Shown piece after piece: positions 11,706 to 25,748 of a stretch of 64,000 bases of DNA. This DNA is from Lathyrus oleraceus. Taxonomy: Eukaryota; Streptophyta; Magnoliopsida; Fabales; Fabaceae. Positions within the stretch are counted from its first letter, which is position 1. Every line of letters starts with the position of its first letter. Location: contig NC_066581.1 of assembly GCF_024323335.1 (NCBI RefSeq), forward strand, positions 38,974,199 through 39,038,198, in the 5' to 3' direction. A program made the position numbers and the translations under genes. The notes below the pieces were generated by a model. The model saw nothing but the letters and a program-made list of their open reading frames with translations. It did not search any database and was not told the origin of the DNA.

Positions 11706-14376
11706 TGTAACACCCCTTTTTCTATCCCAAATTACTTAGCATATAATCAGAGTAAATAAGCACGCATACAAACAAAAGGGCGTCACATCGACGTTTTCAA
11801 AAACTAAAAGCTTTCAAAAACCAACAATACACCTGGTCATTTAAAATAGCACATCTCAATTATCATGAATATTCAAGCATATGCGTTCGCAGCGGAAAAT
11901 AAAGAATACTCATGTATTTCATAAAATGATCCATGTCCCATACCATGATCATCTCTCAACAATCATCTCAAGATAACGTAACTCAAGTAATAACATACTG
12001 CATCTCCAATGAGATATGAGTTCGATACTACCAATCTACCCAGTGTTACATGACCAGAGCATTGACTCATTACCTAATCGTTAAACTAAAATATGGAAAC
12101 TCCCCAGCTAATCTCGAGCGAGCTACCGTCCTCTTACTTCAGTGATACTACCATGGAGTATCTGCACGATACCCATGTAAAGGTAACATTCAAACAGAAA
12201 GGGTGAGAATTCAAATCATTATGAAATAGCATAATAAGGCACAATGATTAAATCAACAATTAAAGGAATTCATCACACCTTGGATAATCATGTCAATAAT
12301 ATTAACCAACATTTATTTCACATGTTTCAAACATACATTAACACTCAAGAAGTTAATACTAAAATTCAATGCAATATTCTCAAATATACACATAATCACA
12401 ATTATCACATAATCACATATTTCACCAAGTTAAGTATCCAAACATCACCAAATTCAATTACCATATCTCATACACACATCAGAATCACAACCATGCAAAC
12501 ATTCAACTATCACATGACTCTAATGTGACTCAATGCAAGACATGTGACTCTATGCATGTGGTACCATCTACTACCTCGCCTATCTCCATTAAGGATCAAC
12601 GAGTGCTCATCTACCTCGCCTATTTCCAATTCAGGATCAACGAGTGCTACATCTACCTCACCTGTTTCCAATAAGGATCAATGAGTGCTACATCTACCTC
12701 ACCTATTTCCAATTAAGGATCAATGAGTGCTCATGTGAACCCACAGTTTCACCACTTCCACAATGAAGTCGACCATGCTATGAATGAATGCACACATACC
12801 AACACATATGCAATTAAGATAATCTCTACCATCTTAACATTCCACATATCATCATAACTCAACTCTATGAATTATCCAACAATGGTACATATACACATTC
12901 ATAACAACATATCATCCACAATTACATATACACATTCATAACAATATATCATTCACAATCCACCAATGGTACATATACACATTCATAACAATATATCATT
13001 CACAATCAACCAATGGTACCTATACACATTCATAACAAAATATCATCCACAAATCCACCAATGGCACATATACACATTCATAACAATATATCATTCATAA
13101 TTATGCATCACACCATTCATCATGCGATAACCAATTCATGTTACCACATGAATAATATCAACAAATAACAACAACTCATCAACATTTTAACATCATCGAC
13201 ATAACAACATAATTATCACGCAATCATATTACAACAATGCAACGATTCATCAACCAAACGTATAACCCAAGATATTTATCAATATAGTAGGCATGTGAAT
13301 ATTATTAAAAAATATTAACAATTAATACCATGTTTTAGGTATGAGCATTAGCTTTCTAACGCTTCAAACGCCACAAAAATCGGACTTACGATTTAAAAGT
13401 TATGATCAAAACCGTGCACGAAGGCATTACTAAAAGTTGTTGTTTATTAAATTTTCCAACATAATTTTCATCTTCTTCAACCCCCAGAACGTCCATGAAA
13501 TATTCTCCAAAATTATTCTATTCTTGAAACAAAGTTATAGCCCTCTGTTTCATCTATCCAACGCTTCGAACGACACTCGATTTGGACTTACGGATCAGAA
13601 GTTATGACCAAAACGATTTCGATAATAAAACATAAAAACAAGCCGCGAGTGTGACGGACAACATGCAGAATTTTCCGCGGTTTTCATCGTTGGAGGACTT
13701 CCGGACCTCCGATTTCAATTCCGTAAAAAGCCAAACGTTCAAAAAATTATAACTCACACCATACATCAATTATATAACGTTAATTTGCAGTTTTAACACA
13801 ATCAATCACCATAATCAAGCATAATTTAAACCTAACAATCCTAAAATCATGCAAATTAGGGATTTTAACCTAAACATACATCTACCCATTGACCCAATCA
13901 TACTAACCCATAATAATAAGGATTCCCCCCTTACCTCTTCAATTTCATGGAAACCCTAGCTTCTCTTTACTTTTCCTCTTCTCCTTACTCTTCCTCTTCT
14001 CTTTCTCTATTGCCTTTAAATGATCAATGAATCCTAATTCTCACTCTCCTCCCCTTTATTTATAGTATTCTATTTGGGCTTAAATCATGATATCCATCTA
14101 ATTTAATTACTAGGCCCAATAAAACCTAATATTTAAATATCTCTATTGAATTCAAATAAATTAAACCACTCAATATGCACACCAAGTTAATTAATTCAAT
14201 TATTTAATTATATCTCATATGAACTAAATAATTAATTAACACACCAAACTAATTAATATAATCAATTATTATACTACCTCACAACCAATTAATTACTTAA
14301 CACTCCAAATAATTAAATAAAATATAATAATAATAATAATAATATAAGAATTAATTACTAAAATTGGGTTGTTACA
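11706..14376 (-). repeat. Array LTR2
   Basis: 2671-bp LTR of inner type (CCATGGAG, ATTTAAAAG, CAAGATATTTAT). TGTAACACCCC at its low-coordinate end directly follows the PBS of int1. Confidence 0.92.
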
Positions 14377-14915
14377 ACTCTCCCCCACTTAAAAGCTTTT
14401 CGTCCTCGAAAATACCTCAAACGAACAACTCCTGATACGATTCCCTCATCTTATCCTCGAGCTCCCAAGTAATATTGCCATTGGTGACTCCGCCCCATAT
14501 CACTTTCACCAACGCAATTTCCTTACCACAAAGCTTCTTCACTTCTCGATCTTCTCTAATCTCGTCAAGAATGCCACACGTAAGCTTCAACATACCAAAC
14601 TTAACACACGTAGACGTCGCTTCACAAACCAATCTTCCTTAGCACCAACCTCAGGAAAATAACCGTCTTCTCGAAACAGTTGGTATACACCCGATTAAAT
14701 TCTAACCAACACCATCCTCGAATCCGACCTCTCTTCGGGTTCAGGAAACACACAACATTCTCAAAACATCGACAGTGTTCTCTCACACATGTCGTATACT
14801 AGGGAACAAACATAACTAAACAACCTGGCCGGACGGACCGACCTGCTCTAATACCACTAATGTAACACATTAGTGACTATTGACCAACTGGTCGACCATG
14901 CTCTGATACCACTAA
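14377..14915 (-). mobile_element. Array internal segment int2
   Basis: 539 bp with the same deletion joints as int1. Its chromodomain frame is open (14417-14632). It carries the inner variants GAGCTCCC and CGTAGACGTC. Confidence 0.9.
14417..14632 (-). pseudogene. Fused pol fragment ending in a chromodomain (int2)
   Basis: A 71-codon frame. Residues about 2-28 (VCEATSTCVKFGMLKL, ILDEIRE) match the stretch between RNase H and integrase of chromovirus E ([20 protein letters not shown]); the rest (LCGKEIALVKVIWGG, TWELEDKMRESYQELF) matches the C-terminal chromodomain of E. About 500 residues of integrase are therefore deleted in between. In intact chromoviruses the chromodomain guides integration into marked chromatin. 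A stand-alone product is possible but not supported: identity between copies is explained by DNA duplication. Confidence 0.8.
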
Positions 14916-17589
14916 TGTAACACCCCTTTTTCTATCCCAAATTACTTAGCATATAATCAGAGTAAATAAGCACGCATACAAACAAAAGGGCGTCACATCG
15001 ACGTTTTCAAAAACTAAAAGCTTTCAAAAACCAACAATACACCTGGTCATTTAAAATAACACATCTCAATTATCATGAATATTCAAGCATATGCGTTCGC
15101 AGCGGAAAATAAAGAATACTCATGTATTTCATAAAATGATCCATGTCCCATACCATGATCATCTCTCAACAATCATCTCAAGATAACGTAACTCAAGTAA
15201 TAACATACTGCATCTCCAATGAGATATGAGTTTGATACTACCAATCTACCCAGTGTTACATGACCAGAGCATTGACTCATTACCTAATCGTTAAACTAAA
15301 ATACGGAAACTCTCCAGCTAATCTCGAGCGAGCTACCGTCCTCTTACTTCAGTGATACTACCATGGAGTATCTGCACGATACCCATGTAAAGGTAACATT
15401 CAAACAGAAAGGGTGAGAATTCAAATCATTATGAAATAGCATAATAAGGCACAATGATTAAATCAACAATTAAAGGAATTCATCACACCTTGGATAATCA
15501 TGTCAATAATATTAACCAACATTTATTTCACATGTTTCAAACATACATTAACACTCAAGAAGTTAATACTAAAATTCAATGCAATATTCTCAAATATACA
15601 CATAATCACAATTATCACATAATCACATATTTCACCAAGTTAAGTATCCAAACATCACCAAATTCAATTACCATATCTCATACACACATCACAATCACAA
15701 CCATGCAAACATTCAACTATCACATGACTCTAATGTGACTCAATGCAAGACATGTGACTCTATGCATGTGGTACCATCTACTACCTCGCCTATCTCCATT
15801 AAGGATCAACGAGTGCTCATCTACCTCGCCTATTTCCAATTCAGGATCAACGAGTGCTACATCTACCTCACTTGTTTCCAATAAGGATCAATGAGTGCTA
15901 CATCTACCTCACCTATTTCCAATTAAGGATCAATGAGTGCTCATGTGAACCCACAGTTTCACCACTTCCACAATGAAGTCGACCATGCTATGAATGAATG
16001 CACACATACCAACACATATGCAATTAAGATAATCTCTACCATCTTAACATTCCACATATCATCATAACTCAACTCTATGAATTATCCAACAATGGTACAT
16101 ATACACATTCATAACAACATATCATCCACAATTACATATACACATTCATAACAATATATCATTCACAATCCACCAATGGTACATATACACATTCATAACA
16201 ATATATCACTCACAATCAACCAATGGTACCTATACACATTCATAACAACATATCATCCACAAATCCACCAATGGCACATATACACATTCATAACAATATA
16301 TCATTCATAATTATGCATCACACCATTCATCATGCAATAACCAATTCATGTTACCACATGAATAATATCAACAAATAACAACAACTCATCAACATTTTAA
16401 CATCATCAACATAACAACATAATTATCACGCAATCATATTACAACAATGCAACGATTCATCAACCAAACGTATAACCCAAGATATTTATCAATATAGTAG
16501 GCATGTGAATATTATTAAAAAATATTAACAATTAATACCATGTTTTAGGTATGAGCATTAGCTTTCTACCGCTTCAAACGCCACCAAAATCGGACTTACG
16601 ATTTAAAAGTTATGATCAAAACCGTGCACGAAGGCATTACTAAAAGTTGTTGTTTATTAAATTTTCCAACATAATTTTCATCTTCTTCAACCCCCAGAAC
16701 GTCCATGAAATATTCTCCAAAATTATTCTATTCTTGAAACAAAGTTATAGCCCTCTGTTTCATCTATCCAACGCTTCGAACGACACTCGATTTGGACTTA
16801 CGGATCAGAAGTTATGACCAAAACGATTTCGATAATAAAACATAAAAACAGGCCGCGAGTGTGACGGACAGCATGCAGAATTTTCCGCGGTTTTCATCGT
16901 TGGAGGACTTCCGGACCTCCGATTTCAATTCCGTAAAAAGCCAAACGTTCAGAAAATTATAACTCACACCATACATCAATTATATAACGTTAATTTGCAG
17001 TTTTAACACAATCAATCACCACAATCAAGCATAATCATCAAAACCTAACAATCCTAAAATCATGCAAATTAGGGATTTTATCCTAAACATACATCTACCG
17101 ATTGACCCAATCATACTAACCCATAATAATAAGGATTCCCCCCTTACCTCTTCAATTTCATGGAAACCCTAGCTTCTCTTTACTTTTCCTCTTCTCCTTA
17201 CTCTTCCTCTTCTCTTTCTCTATTGCCTTTAAATGATCAATGAATCCTAATTCTCACTCTCCTCCCCTTTATTTATAGTATTCTATTTGGGCTTAAATCA
17301 TGATATCCATCTAATTTAATTACTAGGCCCAATAAAACCTAATATTTAAATATCTCTATTGAATTCAAATAAATTAAACCACTCAATATGCACACCAAGT
17401 TAATTAATTCAATTATTTAATTATATCTCATATGAACTAAATAATTAATTAACACACCAAACTAATTAATATAATCAATTATTATACTACCTCACAACCA
17501 ATTAATTACTTAACACTCCAAATAATTAAATAAAATATAATAATAATAATAATAATATAAGAATTAATTACTAAAATTGGGTTGTTATA
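14916..17589 (-). repeat. Array LTR3
   Basis: 2674-bp inner-type LTR; three extra bases come from a longer TAA run near 17540. Its high-coordinate end reads TTATA instead of TTACA, a terminal mutation that would impair integrase recognition. It shares CTTTCTACCGC with LTR4. Confidence 0.92.
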
Positions 17590-18128
17590 ACTCTCCCCCA
17601 CTTAAAAGATTTTCGTCCTCGAAAATACCTCAAACGAACAACTCCTGATACGATTCCCTCATCTTATCCTCGAGCTCCCAAGTAATATTGCCATTGGTGA
17701 CTCCGCCCCATATCACTTTCACCAACGCAATTTCCTTACCACAAAGCTTCTTCACTTCTCGATCTTCTCTAATCTCGTCAAGAATGCCACACGTAAGCTT
17801 CAACATACCAAACTTAACACACGTAGACGTCGCTTCACAAACCAATCTTCCTTAGCACCAACCTCAGGAAAATAACCGTCTTCTCGAAACAGTTGGTATA
17901 CACCCGATTAAATTCTAACCAACACCATCCTCGAATCCGACCTCTCTTCGGGTTCAGGAAACACACAACATTCTCAAAACATCGACAGTGTTCTCTCACA
18001 CATGTCGTATACTAGGGAACAAACATAACTAAACAACCTGGCCGGACGGACCGACCTGCTCTAATACCACTAATGTAACACATTAGTGACTATTGACCAA
18101 CTGGTCGACCATGCTCTGATACCACTAA
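17590..18128 (-). mobile_element. Array internal segment int3
   Basis: 539 bp, inner type and nearly identical to int2, with PBS next to LTR4. Confidence 0.9.
17630..17845 (-). pseudogene. Fused pol-chromodomain fragment (int3)
   Basis: Same 71-codon open frame as at 14417-14632 with the same predicted residues. Confidence 0.8.
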
Positions 18129-20800
18129 TGTAACACCCCTTTTTCTATCCCAAATTACTTAGCATATAATCAGAGTAAATAAGCACGCATACAAACAAAA
18201 GGGCGTCACATCGACGTTTTCAAAAACTAAAAGCTTTCAAAAACCAACAATACACCTGGTCATTTAAAATAACACATCTCAATTATCATGAATATTCAAG
18301 CATATGCGTTCGCAGCGGAAAATAAAGAATACTCATGTATTTCATAAAATGATCCATGTCCCATACCATGATCATCTCTCAACAATCATCTCAAGATAAC
18401 GTAACTCAAGTAATAACATACTGCATCTCCAATGAGATATGAGTTTGATACTACCAATCTACCCAGTGTTACATGACCAGAGCATTGACTCATTACCTAA
18501 TCGTTAAACTAAAATACGGAAACTCTCCAGCTAATCTCGAGCGAGCTACCGTCCTCTTACTTCAGTGATACTACCATGGAGTATCTGCACGATACCCATG
18601 TAAAGGTAACATTCAAACAGAAAGGGTGAGAATTCAAATCATTATGAAATAGCATAATAAGGCACAATGATTAAATCAACAATTAAAGGAATTCATCACA
18701 CCTTGGATAATCATGTCAATAATATTAACCAACATTTATTTCACATGTTTCAAACATACATTAACACTCAAGAAGTTAATACTAAAATTCAATGCAATAT
18801 TCTCAAATATACACATAATCACAATTATCACATAATCACATATTTCACCAAGTTAAGTATCCAAACATCACCAAATTCAATTACCATATCTCATACACAC
18901 ATCACAATCACAACCATGCAAACATTCAACTATCACATGACTCTAATGTGACTCAATGCAAGACATGTGACTCTATGCATGTGGTACCATCTACTACCTC
19001 GCCTATCTCCATTAAGGATCAACGAGTGCTCATCTACCTCGCCTATTTCCAATTCAGGATCAACGAGTGCTACATCTACCTCACCTGTTTCCAATAAGGA
19101 TCAATGAGTGCTACATCTACCTCACCTATTTCCAATTAAGGATCAATGAGTGCTCATGTGAACCCACAGTTTCACCACTTCCACAATGAAGTCGACCATG
19201 CTATGAATGAATGCACACATACCAACACATATGCAATTAAGATAATCTCTACCATCTTAACATTCCACATATCATCATAACTCAACTCTATGAATTATCC
19301 AACAATGGTACATATACACATTCATAACAACATATTATCCACAATTACATATACACATTCATAACAATATATCATTCACAATCCACCAATGGTACATATA
19401 CACATTCATAACAATATATCATTCACAATCAACCAATGGTACCTATACACATTCATAACAACATATCATCCACAAATCCACCAATGGCACATATACACAT
19501 TCATAACAATATATCATTCATAATTATGCATCACACCATTCATCATGCAATAACCAATTCATGTTACCACATGAATAATATCAACAAATAACAACAACTC
19601 ATCAACATTTTAACATCATCAACATAACAACATAATTATCACGCAATCATATTACAACAATGCAACGATTCATCAACCAAACGTATAACCCAAGATATTT
19701 ATCAATATAGTAGGCATGTGAATATTATTAAAAAAATATTAACAATTAATACCATGTTTTAGGTATGAGCATTAGCTTTCTACCGCTTCAAACGACACCA
19801 AAATCGGACTTACGATTTAAAAGTTATGATCAAAACCGTGCACGAAGGCATTACTAAAAGTTGTTGTTTATTAAATTTTCCAACATAATTTTCATCTTCT
19901 TCAACCCCCAGAACGTCCATGAAATATTCTCCAAAATTATTCTATTCTTGAAACAAAGTTATAGCCCTCTGTTTCATCTATCCAACGCTTCGAACGACAC
20001 TCGATTTGGACTTACGGATCAGAAGTTATGACCAAAACGATTTCGATAATAAAACATAAAAACAGGCCGCGAGTGTGACGGACAGCATGCAGAATTTTCC
20101 GCGGTTTTCATCGTTGGAGGACTTCCGGACCTCCGATTTCAATTCCGTAAAAAGCCAAACGTTCAGAAAATTATAACTCACACCATACATCAATTATATA
20201 ACGTTAATTTGCAGTTTTAACACAATCAATCACCACAATCAAGCATAATCATCAAAACCTAACAATCCTAAAATCATGCAAATTAGGGATTTTATCCTAA
20301 ACATACATCTACCGATTGACCCAATCATACTAACCCATAATAATAAGGATTCCCCCCTTACCTCTTCAATTTCATGGAAACCCTAGCTTCTCTTTACTTT
20401 TCCTCTTCTCCTTACTCTTCCTCTTCTCTTTCTCTATTGCCTTTAAATGATCAATGAATCCTAATTCTCACTCTCCTCCCCTTTATTTATAGTATTCTAT
20501 TTGGGCTTAAATCATGATATCCATCTAATTTAATTACTAGGCCCAATAAAACCTAATATTTAAATATCTCTATTTAATTCAAATAAATTAAACCACTCAA
20601 TATGCACACCAAGTTAATTAATTCAATTATTTAATTATATCTCATATCAACTAAATAATTAATTAACACACCAAACTAATTAATATAATCAATTATTATA
20701 CTACCTCACAACCAATTAATTACTTAACACTCCAAATAATTAAATAAAATATAATAATAATAATAATATAAGAATTAATTACTAAAATTGGGTTGTTACA
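18129..20800 (-). repeat. Array LTR4, mosaic
   Basis: 2672-bp LTR. Up to about 20310 it carries inner variants shared with LTR3 (CTTTCTACCGC, CATCTACCGATTG). From about 20564 it carries the outer variants CTATTTAATTC and CATATCAACT found in LTR1 and LTR5. A switch point therefore lies between these positions, as expected for a product of unequal crossing-over. Confidence 0.9.
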
Positions 20801-21339
20801 ACTCTCCCCCACTTAAAAGATTTTCGTCCTCGAAAATACCTCAAACGAACAACTCCTGATACGATTCCCTCATCTTATCCTCGAGTTCCCAAGTAATATT
20901 TCCATTGGTGACTCCGCCCCATATCACTTTCACCAACGCAATTTCCTTACCACGAAGCTTCTTCACTTCTCGATCTTCTCTAATCTCGTCAAGAATGCCA
21001 CACGTAAGCTTCAACATACCAAACTTAACACACGAAGACGTCACTTCACAAACCAATCTTCCTTAGCACCAACCTCAGGAAAATAACCGTCTTCTCGAAA
21101 CAGTTGGTATACACCCGATTAAATTCTAACCAACACCATCCTCGAATCCGACCTCTCTTCGGGTTCAAGAAAAGCACAACATTCTCAAAACATCGACAAT
21201 GTTCTCTCACACATGTCGTATACTAGGGAACAAACATAACTAAACAACCTGGCCGGACGGACCGACCTGCTCTAATACCACTAATGTAACACATTAGTGA
21301 CTATTGACCAACTAGTCGACCATGCTCTGATACCACTAA
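20801..21339 (-). mobile_element. Array internal segment int4
   Basis: 539 bp of outer type (GAGTTCCC, CGAAGACGTC), with private changes such as AAGAAAAGCACAAC near 21168. PBS is next to LTR5. Confidence 0.9.
20841..21056 (-). pseudogene. Fused pol-chromodomain fragment (int4)
   Basis: A 71-codon open frame like those of int2 and int3 but with VTSSCVKFG and LRGKEIALVKV, closer to the intact element E (LRGKEIALVKV). Confidence 0.8.
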
Positions 21340-24056
21340 TGTAACACCCCTTTTTCTATCCCAAATTACTTAGCACATAATCAGAGTAAATAAGCACGCA
21401 TACAAACAAAAGGGCGTCACATCGACGTTTTCAAAAACTAAAAGATTTCAAAAACCAACAATACACCTGGTCATTTAAAATAACACATCTCAATTATCAT
21501 GAATATTCAAGCATATGCGTTCGCAGCGGAAAATAAAGAATACTCATGTATTTCATAAAATGATCCATGTCCCATACCATGATCATCTCTCAACAATCAT
21601 CTCAAGATAACGTAACTCAAGTAATAACATACTGCATCTCCAATGAGATATGAGTTCGATACTACCAATCTACCCAGTGTTACATGACCAGAGCATTGAC
21701 TCATTACCTAATCGTCAAACTAAAATACGGAAACTCTCCAGCTAATCTCGAGCGAGCTACCGTCCTCTTACTTCAGTGATACTACCCTGGAGTATCTGCA
21801 CGATACCCATGTAAAGGTAACATTCAAACAGAAAGGGTGAGAATTCAAATCATTATGAAATAGCATAATAAGGCACAATGATTAAATCAACAATTAAAGG
21901 AATTCATCACACCTTGGATAATCATGTCAATAATATTAACCAACATTTATTTCACATGTTTCAAACATACATTAACACTCAAGAAGTTAATACTAAAATT
22001 CAATGCAATATTCTCAAATATACACATAATCACAATTATCACATAATCACATATTTCACCAAGTTAAGTATCCAAACATCACCAAATTCAATTACCATAT
22101 CTCATACACACATCACAATCACAACCATGCAAACATTAAACTATCACATGACTCTAATATGACTCAATGCAAGACATGTGACTCTATGCATGTGGTACCA
22201 TCTACTACCTCGCCTATCTCCATTAAGGATCAACGAGTGCTCATCTACCTCGCCTATTTCCAATTCAGGATCAACGAGTGCTACATCTACCTCACCTGTT
22301 TCCAATAAGGATCAATGAGTGTTACATCTACCTCACCTATTTCCAATTAAGGATCAATGAGTGCTCATGTGAACCCACAGTTTCACCACTCCCACAATGA
22401 AGTCGATCATGCTATGAATAAATGCACACATACCAACACATATACAATTAAGATAATCTCTACCATCTTAACATTCCACATATCATCATAACTCAACTCT
22501 ATGAATTATCCACCAATGGTACATATACACATTCATAACAACATATCATCCACAATTACATATACACATTCATAACAATATATCATTCACAATCCACCAA
22601 TGGTACATATACACATTCATAACAATATATCATTCACAATCCACCAATGGTACATATACACATTCATAACAACATATCATCCACAAATCCACCAATGGCA
22701 CATATACACAGTCATAACAATATATCATTCACAAATCACCAATGGCACATATACACATTCATAACAATATATCATTCATAATTATGCATCACACCATTAA
22801 TCATGCAATAACCAATTCATGTTACCACATGAATAATATCAACAAATAACAACAATCATCAACATTTTAACATCATCGACATAACAACATAATTATCACG
22901 CAATCATATTACAATAATGCAACGATTCATCAACCAAACGTATAACCCAATATATTTATAAATATAGTAGGCATGTGAATATTATTAAAACATATTAACA
23001 ATTAATACCATGTTTTAGGTATGAGCATTAGCTTTCTAACGCTTCAAACGCCACCAAAATTGGACTTACGAGTTAAAAGTTATGATCAAAACCGTGCACG
23101 AAGGCATTACTAACAGTTGTTTTTTATTAAATTTTCAAACATAATTTTCATCTTCTTCAACCCCCAGAACGTCCATGAAATAATCTCCAAAATTATTTTA
23201 TTCCTGAAAAAAAGTTATACCCCTCTACTTCAGCTATCCAACGCTTCGAACGGCACTCGATTTGGACTTACGGATCAGAAGTTATGACCAAAACGATTTC
23301 GATAATAAAACATAAAAACAGGCCGCGAGTGTGACGGACAGCATGCAGAATTTTCCGCGGTTTTCATCGTTGGAGGACTTCCGGACCTCCGATTTCAATT
23401 TCGTAAAAAGCCAAACGTTCAGAAATCTATAACTCACACCATACTCCAATTATATAACGTTAATTTGCAGTTTTAACACAATCAATCACCACAATCAAGC
23501 ATAATCATCAAAACCTAACAATCCTAAAATCATGCAAATTAGGGATTTTAACCTAAACATACATCTATCCATTGACCCAATCATACTAACCCATAATAAT
23601 AAAGATTCCCCCCTTACCTCTTCAATTTGATGGAAACCCTAGCTTCTCTTTACTTTTCCTCTTCTCCTTACTCTTCCTCTTCTCTTTCTCTATTGCCTTT
23701 AAATGATCAATGAATCCTAATTCTCACTCTCCTCCCCTTTATTTATAGTATTCTATTTGGGCTTAAATCATGATATCCATCTAATTTAATTACTAGGCCC
23801 AATAAAACCTAATATTTAAATATCTCTATTTAATTCAAATAAATTAAACCACTCAATATGCACACCAAGTTAATTAATTCAATTATTTAATTATATCTCA
23901 TATCAACTAAATAATTAATTAACACACCAAATTAATTAATATAATCAATTATTATACTACCTCACAACCAATTAATTACTTAACACTCCAAATAATTAAA
24001 TAAAATATAATAATAATAATAATATAAGAATTAATTACTAAAATTGGGTTGTTACA
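21340..24056 (-). repeat. Array LTR5 (original 5' LTR)
   Basis: 2717 bp, the longest copy, with one extra 46-48-bp subrepeat near 22700-22745. It agrees with LTR1 against LTR2-4 at eight or more sites seen by eye. On the minus strand it starts TGTAACAACCC. Confidence 0.92.
23740..23747 (-). promoter_or_regulatory. TATA box in array LTR5
   Basis: TATAAATA on the minus strand, about 310 bp into the LTR and followed by a CT/GA-rich tract. The same motif is at the matching place in the other four LTRs. Confidence 0.55.
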
Positions 24057-24061
24057 CAAGC
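24057..24061. other. Target site duplication CAAGC, right copy
   Basis: Matches 8491-8495; the Ogre C LTR resumes here. Confidence 0.93.
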
Positions 24062-25354
24062 CCCTCAATTTTAATCCAAATGAGATGATCTTGGATGTTT
24101 TGGAAACCTGAGATCAAGGGGAACAACTTTCATGTTTAACACCTTTTCAATTGAATCTTGGTTCATGATTAATTTTGAGGTGTAAGTTTGGGAAATCAAA
24201 CATGTTTGAAAATTTTCTAAGTCCCAAGTCAAATGTTCACTTCTTCCACCTTGAATAACTTTTTCTATGGACTTCAAATAAGAAACTTTCCTTCATAAAA
24301 GTTGTATCTCTTTCAAGCCTATTCAATTTGGTCACAAATTTGTCCTCATTTGGATTTTGCATAAAGGAGTTATGCATTTAGAAGTTAAGGAAAATCACTT
24401 GTTCAATGGTATTGGCCCAAAATGACCTATAATGTTTCCTCTTGGCACATGCATTTTCAAGTTGAATTTGCACTTCCTCCAAACATAAAAGTTGAAGTAT
24501 ACATCCTAAAATTGATCATGGAAGTTTAATGGATTTTATATCATAAAAATTGAGTAAGTTATGGCCTTGGGAAGTTGACCTCCAAACTAGGGTTTAGACA
24601 AAATGATCTATAATCGTTTACCATAAAAAATGACTTTGAAAGAAAAACTAGCTCTATACCTCAACATGAAAGTTGTTTGGAATGTCATTTAGAGTAACGT
24701 TTCTCTTGGGATAATTTTTATATGCCAAAACATGTAGGAGATAGGGTCTAGGGAACCCCAGTTTTGACCAGTTGACTTTCTCTGGTCAACCACCATGAAC
24801 CATCTTGCTAGCTTGACATTATCTTGACTTTTGGGACTCATGGAGGATCATATATGCATAAGATGATGTAACATGAAGTTTCCCTTGAAATATTTGATCA
24901 ATTGTTGAAGAAACTTGTTGAAGTAGTCACACAAGATACCCAGATGAATTAGGGTTTCCAAGGCAAATCAACTTCAAACTCTTGATGATCTCTTGATCAA
25001 AATAACATGTGAAGATCATGGGGATTTATATATGAAACTTAGATCCAAAGTGAATCATTTCTTGATTGAGCTCCTTGCATTGAGGGTCTTAAACCCTAGG
25101 TATGAGCTTGATAGAGCATAGGTGATCATACACACTATATACAAAAGCAACAAACTATACATTGACATATTTTTGGTATTTGGATTAGTAAATAATGAAA
25201 AAACAAAGTATGATACAATCAATAGTGCTTGGTGATCTCTCCTAATGCAAACCCAATGAATGAGGGGTAAGGAGGATGCCAAGGTGTGATCTCAATGCTA
25301 ATGCATGTGATGAGATAACATGAGGGATCTTAGGGACAAAATTGGGGTCTTACA
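24057..25354 (-). mobile_element. Ogre C LTR, segment 2 (U3 start)
   Basis: The remaining 1.3 kb of the LTR, ending at the typical Ogre start TGTAAGACCCCAATTTTG (minus strand, 25354). The flank beyond 25354 is Athila-like integrase, not the GATGCCCC polypurine tract. This end is therefore the outer edge of a 5' LTR of a minus-strand element whose interior is lost at the left. Confidence 0.87.
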
Positions 25355-25743
25355 ATGTGGAAACTGTTTTCTCTAGTATTTTCTTGATCTCTCTATTAGA
25401 GATTTCCACTTGGCCGCTAGTCTGTGAATGGTAAGGGGTAGCTACTTGGTGCCTTACTCCATACTTTTATAAAAGATTTTCAAATCATTCAGAGATGAAG
25501 TGAGACCCGCTGTCACATATGACGAGTCAAGGAACAATGACTCTAGGGAAACATCTTAATGACTACTCGTGCATCATTTTTAGGAGAGGCAGTGGCCTTT
25601 ATCCAATTAGACACATATTTCATTGCAAAGAGTATGTATTTATGTCCCATTGATGATGGAAAAGGACCCATGAAATCAATCCCCTAAACATCGAAGACTT
25701 CCACTTCTAAAATTTTTTTCAAGGGCATTGCGTCTCGTAGAGA
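25355..25743 (-). pseudogene. Athila-like integrase core fragment
   Basis: Minus-strand conceptual translation in shifting frames gives GIDFMGPFPSSMGHKYILFA, then SNWIKATASPKNDARVV and finally [20 protein letters not shown]. These are the catalytic-core blocks of Athila/Tat-lineage integrases (first D in GIDFMGP; E in [10 protein letters not shown]). Frameshifts and stops are frequent. It is cut at 25354 by the Ogre C LTR and separated from its upstream half by the TRIM. Confidence 0.75.
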
Positions 25744-25748
25744 TATGT
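25744..25748. other. TRIM target duplication TATGT, left copy
   Basis: Identical to 26192-26196 on the other side of the TRIM. Confidence 0.9.

Larger units (their letters stand above)
8496..24056 (-). mobile_element. Tandem array of an internally deleted Tekay-type chromovirus (LTR-int x4 + LTR)
   Basis: Five LTRs (2671, 2671, 2674, 2672 and 2717 bp) alternate with four 539-bp internal segments, giving a period of about 3.21 kb. LTRs run TGTAACAACCC to GGGGTGTTACA in minus orientation. Each internal segment has a TGGTATCAGAGC (initiator-Met tRNA) PBS at its high-coordinate end, a polypurine tract at its low-coordinate end, and only scraps of pol: a protease fragment, a fragment between RNase H and integrase, and the C-terminal chromodomain. 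All four internal copies share the same deletion joints, so deletion came before tandem growth. A normal element has two LTRs and one internal region. The outer LTRs share variants absent from the inner ones. Assembly collapse or expansion is the main alternative for exact copy number. Confidence 0.93.
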
